Below, one piece after another: positions 59,161 through 64,000 of a stretch of DNA of 64,000 bases (the first letter of the stretch is position 1; each line of letters opens with the position of its first letter). The stretch covers positions 14,195,001 through 14,259,000 of the forward strand of contig CM073321.1 in NCBI GenBank assembly GCA_037043015.1. The letters run 5' to 3'. Source of the stretch: Bryum argenteum. Its lineage: Eukaryota > Streptophyta > Bryopsida > Bryales > Bryaceae. The notes beneath the pieces were generated by a model. That model saw only the letters and a list, made by a program, of their open reading frames with translations, made no database searches and had not been told where the DNA came from. The translations under genes were made by a program, and so were the position numbers.

Positions 59161-62100
59161 CTCACCCCCACCTAATGGAGTCGATGCCCTCATCGACTAT
59201 ACTTGTAGTCGGTCACACCAACTCTTGGGTTGCCATCCCCATTGGTGCAGCATTGTGTTTCACAAGGCGCGACCCCCCACAATGCACTCTCAAACTTTGG
59301 CAAAGTCTCAAAGGTGTCGTCACTAGGTGGTCCGTTTAGTACCCTGGACCTCTTCCAAGGCAACTAAATTACTCTAGACCCACCTACTTTGAGACCCTCT
59401 TGGATTGCCCTTACCTTGGCTCTCCAAGTTCGGCTCCACTAGCCTAACACTTCTTCCTTGACTACTAGGCTGGACCTCAATGCTTCCACCAAGTTGTCTT
59501 GGTTGCAAACCCAAGATGGCTTTTACACCACGACTCGATCGCACGGGGGGGGTAATGCCAAGTTCCGCCCAACTCGGATCCCACTATCTCTTTCGAGGCA
59601 TGGGTTCATGACTCCCATGCACTAGCTTGCACTAGTTTGTGGGAGTGACGCTTTTTATGAGCACACGCCATTACCTTGTCCCCGCCCGACAAGCCCAAGG
59701 CCAAGGGACTTCATGGTTTTATCCACTCTTTCTCCTAGCCTTGGTCCCCATTACTCGGCCTTCCCAACTCGGTTTCACATCTCTATTCCCCCTCTTCCAC
59801 CAACTTAGCACAAGTACAAGACTAGGACTCCATCTCATACTCTTCTCTTTGCACACACAAAGCCAAACTTTATTGCCAAATCCAAAGAACAAGTACAAGT
59901 GTTGTGGATCTACGCCCAAGCTACAAGTCATCCTCCCCCACTACGGAGATTGATGTCCTCATCAATGCCTACGTTGCTTCTTGTTGGAGCTCCTATTCTT
60001 CTCAAAGTTCTCCACCACCTCCTTAGCATTCACCATGTCCTTTGCCGCCACCCACGTTGCTTCTTTCTCGTGGTATCCTCGCCACTTCACAAGGTATTCC
60101 TTGCTCTTGTTTTTGAGGTTCCTACTCTTGAGGATGGCCTCTACCTCATATTCTAAATGTTGTCCAACCAACTCTGGTGGTGGCCGAATCACTTGCTTGC
60201 GATCCGGCCACAAGGTATCCTCCTTGAATGGCTTTAACAATGAAACATGGAATGTTGGATGCACTTTGATCTCGGGTGGTAGCTCCAACTTATACACATC
60301 TTTGAACACCCGTTCCACAATGGGAAACGGACCCGCAAACTTGGACATGAACTTTGGAGTGAGGCCTTCGGGCATGGTGAAGTTCTTCACATTCAACAAC
60401 ACCTTTTGTCCCACCTCATACTCCACTTCACGTCTTCCGGCATTGACTTGCTTCTCATAGCGCCTTCTTGCCTTCTCCAACAACAACTTGGTTTTTTCCA
60501 ACATATGTTCCCGCTTCTTGGCCAAGTCTTCACCATCTTGGTTGAACTCTGGTGTTGAATGTGCCCCCTCGAGAGCTAAGTCAGCAGGTTGGAGTGGCTC
60601 CACTCCATAGGCCACTTTGAAAGGTGACTCCTTAATCGCCGAGTGTGTGGCCGCATTGTAGCTGAACTCCGCCAACCCCACATAGTCTACCCAATCACGT
60701 TGGTCCGCACTCACAAAGTTCCTCAAGTATTGGTTCAAGACCCCATTCACCCTTTCAGTTTGCCCATCTGTTTGGGGATGAAAGGCAGTGCTAAATGTCA
60801 ACTTGGTTCCCACCTTCCTAAAGAAGTGTCTCCAAAATGCACTTGTGAACTTTGGGTCTCGATCTGACACAATCACTCTTGGCAACCCGTGATGCTTCCA
60901 CCATGCATCGAGAAAGATCTTGGCGGTCTCAAGCGCGATTCTGCGGTTCCTCTAGTTGGCACCATATGAGCCAACTTGCTAAACCGATCCACCATCACTA
61001 AGATGGCATCATACCCTTGCGACTCGGGAAGGCTTGTGATGAAGTCCATAGATACACTATGCCAAGGACCCGGCGGAATTGGCAATGGTTGCAACAAGCC
61101 CGCTTGCTTTTGATATGAAGCCCGGTTAAGTTGGCACTTCACACAAGTCTTCACAAAGTGGGTTATGTCATCTTTCATCCCCGGCCAATAGTACCTCCTT
61201 GACACCGTTGCAATGGTAGCCTTTTCTCCCCTATGGCCGGCTATGGGACTATCATGTTCCTCCTTCAAAACCAACAATCTAAGCTTGCCTTGAGGAACAT
61301 ACACCCTACTTTGCTTATACTTGAGCAATCCATTCACCAACTTGATCTCCTTGAGCTTCTTGCCCTTCCTAAGATCACCAAGCATTTGTTGTGCCTCGGG
61401 GTCCTTCATGTACCCCTCTCTTATCCGCCGTTCCCAATTGCCTTCACCCTTATACATGAGCCGCACGACTTGGGTGGTGCTCATGGCATGAAACTCTTCC
61501 TTTCTACTTAGCGCATCCGGCACCACATTGTCACGGCCCGGTTTGTGGATCAAGTCCACATTCATGAGCGCCAAAGCATCATGCCACCTCAATTGTTTGG
61601 CACTCATTTGTGCTTGTGTCTCAAAATACTTCAAAGACACATTATCGGTGTAGACCTTAGTCTTGTGCAACCCCAAGTAATGTTGCCATGTCTTCAAACA
61701 ATGCACCACCGCAAAGAGCTCCTTCTCGTGAGTTGGCCATCTCCTTTGACACCCATCCAACTTCTTGCTCTCATAGGCAATTGGCCTACCATCTTGCATC
61801 AAGACGCCTCCAATGGCAAAGTCACTTGCATCTGTGTGGACCTCAAAGGGCTTATCAAACTCAGGGAACTTCAACACTGGTGGAGATGACAACTTGTTCT
61901 TGAGTTCCTCAAAGGCTTGGTAGCAAAATTCATCCCATACTTGGTTCACCCATTTTTTCAACAAGTCGGACAAAGGCTTGGCAATCTTAGAGAAGTTGCG
62001 TATGAAGCGGCGATAGTAGTTTGCTAGGCCAAGGAATGACCTAAGTCCCTTTTGTGTAGAAGGCCGCTTCCACTCTTGAATTGCCTTCACCTTCTTCATG

Positions 62101-64000
62101 TCCGGCTTGATTCCATCTCTGGTAACCACATGGCCCAAGAACTCCATCTCAAGTTGTGCAAACTCACTCTTTTCCCCGTTAGCATAAAGCTTGTTGTCTC
62201 TAAGCTTCATGAGTCTGCCTCAGGTGCCTTGCATGTTCCTCGGCCGTCTTGGAAAACACCAAGATGTCATCGATGTAGACAATCACAAAGTCATCCATTT
62301 CCTCTCGAAAGATGGTGTTCATAAGGGTTGTGAATGTTGAGGGTGCATTGCACAACCCAAAGGGCATCACAAGGAACTCATAAGACCCATACCTTGTGCG
62401 GCACGCGGTCTTTTCCACATCCGCATCCGCAATGCGGATTTGGTAGTAACCCGACTTCAAGTCTATGCGACTAAAGTACTTAGCTCCCGCCAATCTATCA
62501 AAGAGATCATCAATTCGAGGCAAAGGGTAGTTGTTCTTGATGGTCACCTTATTCAAGGCCCTATAATCAATGCACATCCTAAGCTTGCCATCCTTCTTGT
62601 CCACAAAGAGGACCGGTGCACCATATGGTGACTTGCTTGGTCTCACATAACCCCTTTCCAACAAGTCGTTTAGTTGCTTCTTTAGCTCCATCAACTCTTT
62701 TTGGTTTAACCGATAAGGTGCCTTAGAAGGTGGCTCGGCTCCGTAGCACACCTCGATCTTGTGATCCACTTCTCTTCTTGGGGGTAGCTCTTTGGGTAAC
62801 TCATTGGTAAGCACATCCTTGTACTTGGCCAACACCTCTTGAATTTCTTTGGGAAGTGGTTGTTGCACCCCTTCCCCTCATGCCCAAGTTGCTCTTCACG
62901 AGCCATCACCACAAATTGATGTTCCAACATTTGGTCTAAAGAGACCAAGTTTAATTTGCCCCCGCTATTGAAGGGCCACGAGTTAACTTCAACACTAACT
63001 CCTTGCCATCACGGCGCACCACTAACCGTCTTTGGCTTGCGCCTCACATCCACCGTGTGCGCCTCAAAGAAGGTATCCCCTAAGATGAGGTCTACCTCAT
63101 CCATCTCACATAATGTGAAATTCTCAACAAACTCCAATGTCCCACACTTCAAGGTCACTTGCAACGCCACTTCCTCCGTCTTGTGCGGTTCGCCCTTTGC
63201 AAAACGCACATTGATGGGCTTGCTTGCCTTTTGCGGTGGCAAGCCCAACTCCCTTGCTAGTTTGGGACTCATGAAGGAGTGCGTTGCCCCGTATCAACCA
63301 AACATGAGACATCTTTGTCCTTCACTTGGGCCTCAAGAAACAAGAGGCCCGGCCTTGGCTTGAGGCTACTTGCCTTGGCCACAAAACCTCCTTCTAGTAT
63401 GCGGTCTTCAACACAAGCAAGACTTGCAATGGTACTCACCTTCTTGTCGGGGCACTCCGCAATGAAGTGGCCAATCTTGCCACAACCATGGCACCTCTTG
63501 GCCTTGGTGTCATCACCTTTGTCTCCCCCTTTAGATGGCTTTCCCCCTTGGTGTTCCCTTTTGTTAGAGGCTCCACCATCCACTTGTCCCTTGTGTTTGT
63601 TGCCAAAGCCAAACTTCTTGCGCTCTTTGCCTCGAGCCGCATTCCTATTTGATCCGCTTTGTTGAGAGGGGCCACTTGACTTCCTCTCGGGTCCATCACC
63701 CTCAATCCTTTCAACAATCTTGATGATGCCCGCCACATCCTCAGGAAGTTTTGGGAACTTGAACAAGGCATCCACCACCCACTTTTGAAGCCCACCCAAA
63801 AAGATGCACTTCTTAGAGAACTCATCCATCTTGGGTGTGGCATTCATTTGGGCATTGAAGTCACGCACATAGGCCTTGAGAGACCCGGTGTGCCTCATTT
63901 GCACCAAGTTCATGCCTTCCCTCAACTCCCGATACTGTGTGAAGCGTTCACTCAACAAGTCTTTGAAGCCACCCCAAGTCAAGTTTGCCACCAACTCCGG
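57869..64000 (-). mobile_element. chromovirus copy 2, runs off the window
   Basis: Starts with LTR 3 and continues with an internal region nearly identical to copy 1: 3' untranslated part to about 59960, chromodomain and integrase about 59962-61350, RNase H and reverse transcriptase about 61500-62950, protease and gag about 63010-64000. The 5' part of gag and the 5' LTR lie beyond the window. It looks nearly whole with a few breaks and is very young. Confidence 0.92.

Noticed and set aside
49831-59339. Short proteins repeated in the chromovirus LTRs
   Set aside because: They are frames within the LTRs and recur only because the LTRs do.
51880-63665. Plus-strand frames opposite chromovirus gag and pol
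   Set aside because: Shadows of the minus-strand coding regions.
1-64000. tRNA or rRNA genes
   Set aside because: I saw no cloverleaf-like or rRNA-like sequence; a covariance-model scan was not possible.

Overview
The window reads as nuclear DNA of a green plant in the wide sense (streptophyte). Support: a chromodomain Ty3/gypsy element primed by initiator-Met tRNA (TGGTATCAGAGC), a second Tat/Athila-like gypsy element, a CACTA-type element, degenerate plant-type telomere repeats (TTTAGGG), telo-box-like AAACCCTAA motifs and GT-AG introns. The odd gene families (DUF7869-type transposase, SWIM protein, post-integrase ORF) make a bryophyte or charophyte alga plausible, but I cannot fix the species. 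I see no ordinary host gene, rRNA or tRNA; nearly everything is mobile or decayed mobile DNA.

Layout. 1-4000: element-like region D1, with a decayed protein-kinase-like gene (+) and a decayed Tyr/Gly/Asn/Gln-rich gene (-). 4000-12600: a 21-bp tandem repeat, AT-rich sequence with duplicated blocks, two piggyBac-like MITEs with TTAA target sites, another MITE (10421-11225) and a 178-bp tandem duplication. 12642-12927: a regular array of 19-bp palindrome B. About 12965-36985: large element A, about 14 kb once the 9.9-kb gypsy element inserted in it (13591-23474) is discounted. A carries two FCP1-like phosphatase-family genes and a ParB/DGQHR-like gene on the minus strand, a DUF7869-type transposase gene on the plus strand, and about 42 copies of 19-bp palindrome A. 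36986-42554: a B-type element with its own ParB/DGQHR-like gene, interrupted by a 3.45-kb TG..CA element (37430-40879) and cut off by a gypsy relic (42555-43575). 43576-49770: region D2, with a SWIM-finger gene, a CACTA-like element, and arrays of a third palindrome, D. 49773-64000: young chromovirus copies in tandem.

How it may work together. Elements A and B each pair a family-specific palindrome of identical design (9 bp, any base, 9 bp) with a ParB/DGQHR-like protein, and A also has a transposase. The palindromes sit in introns, untranslated flanks and low-complexity coding stretches; every intron I could define in the ParB-like gene of A holds at least one. Region D shows a third palindrome of the same design. 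I know of no described transposon group with this combination; this is the candidate new system here. Nearly all in-frame stops in the genes of A, B, D1 and D2 are one C-to-T step from CAA, CAG or CGA, so these copies look decayed by methylation-linked deamination.
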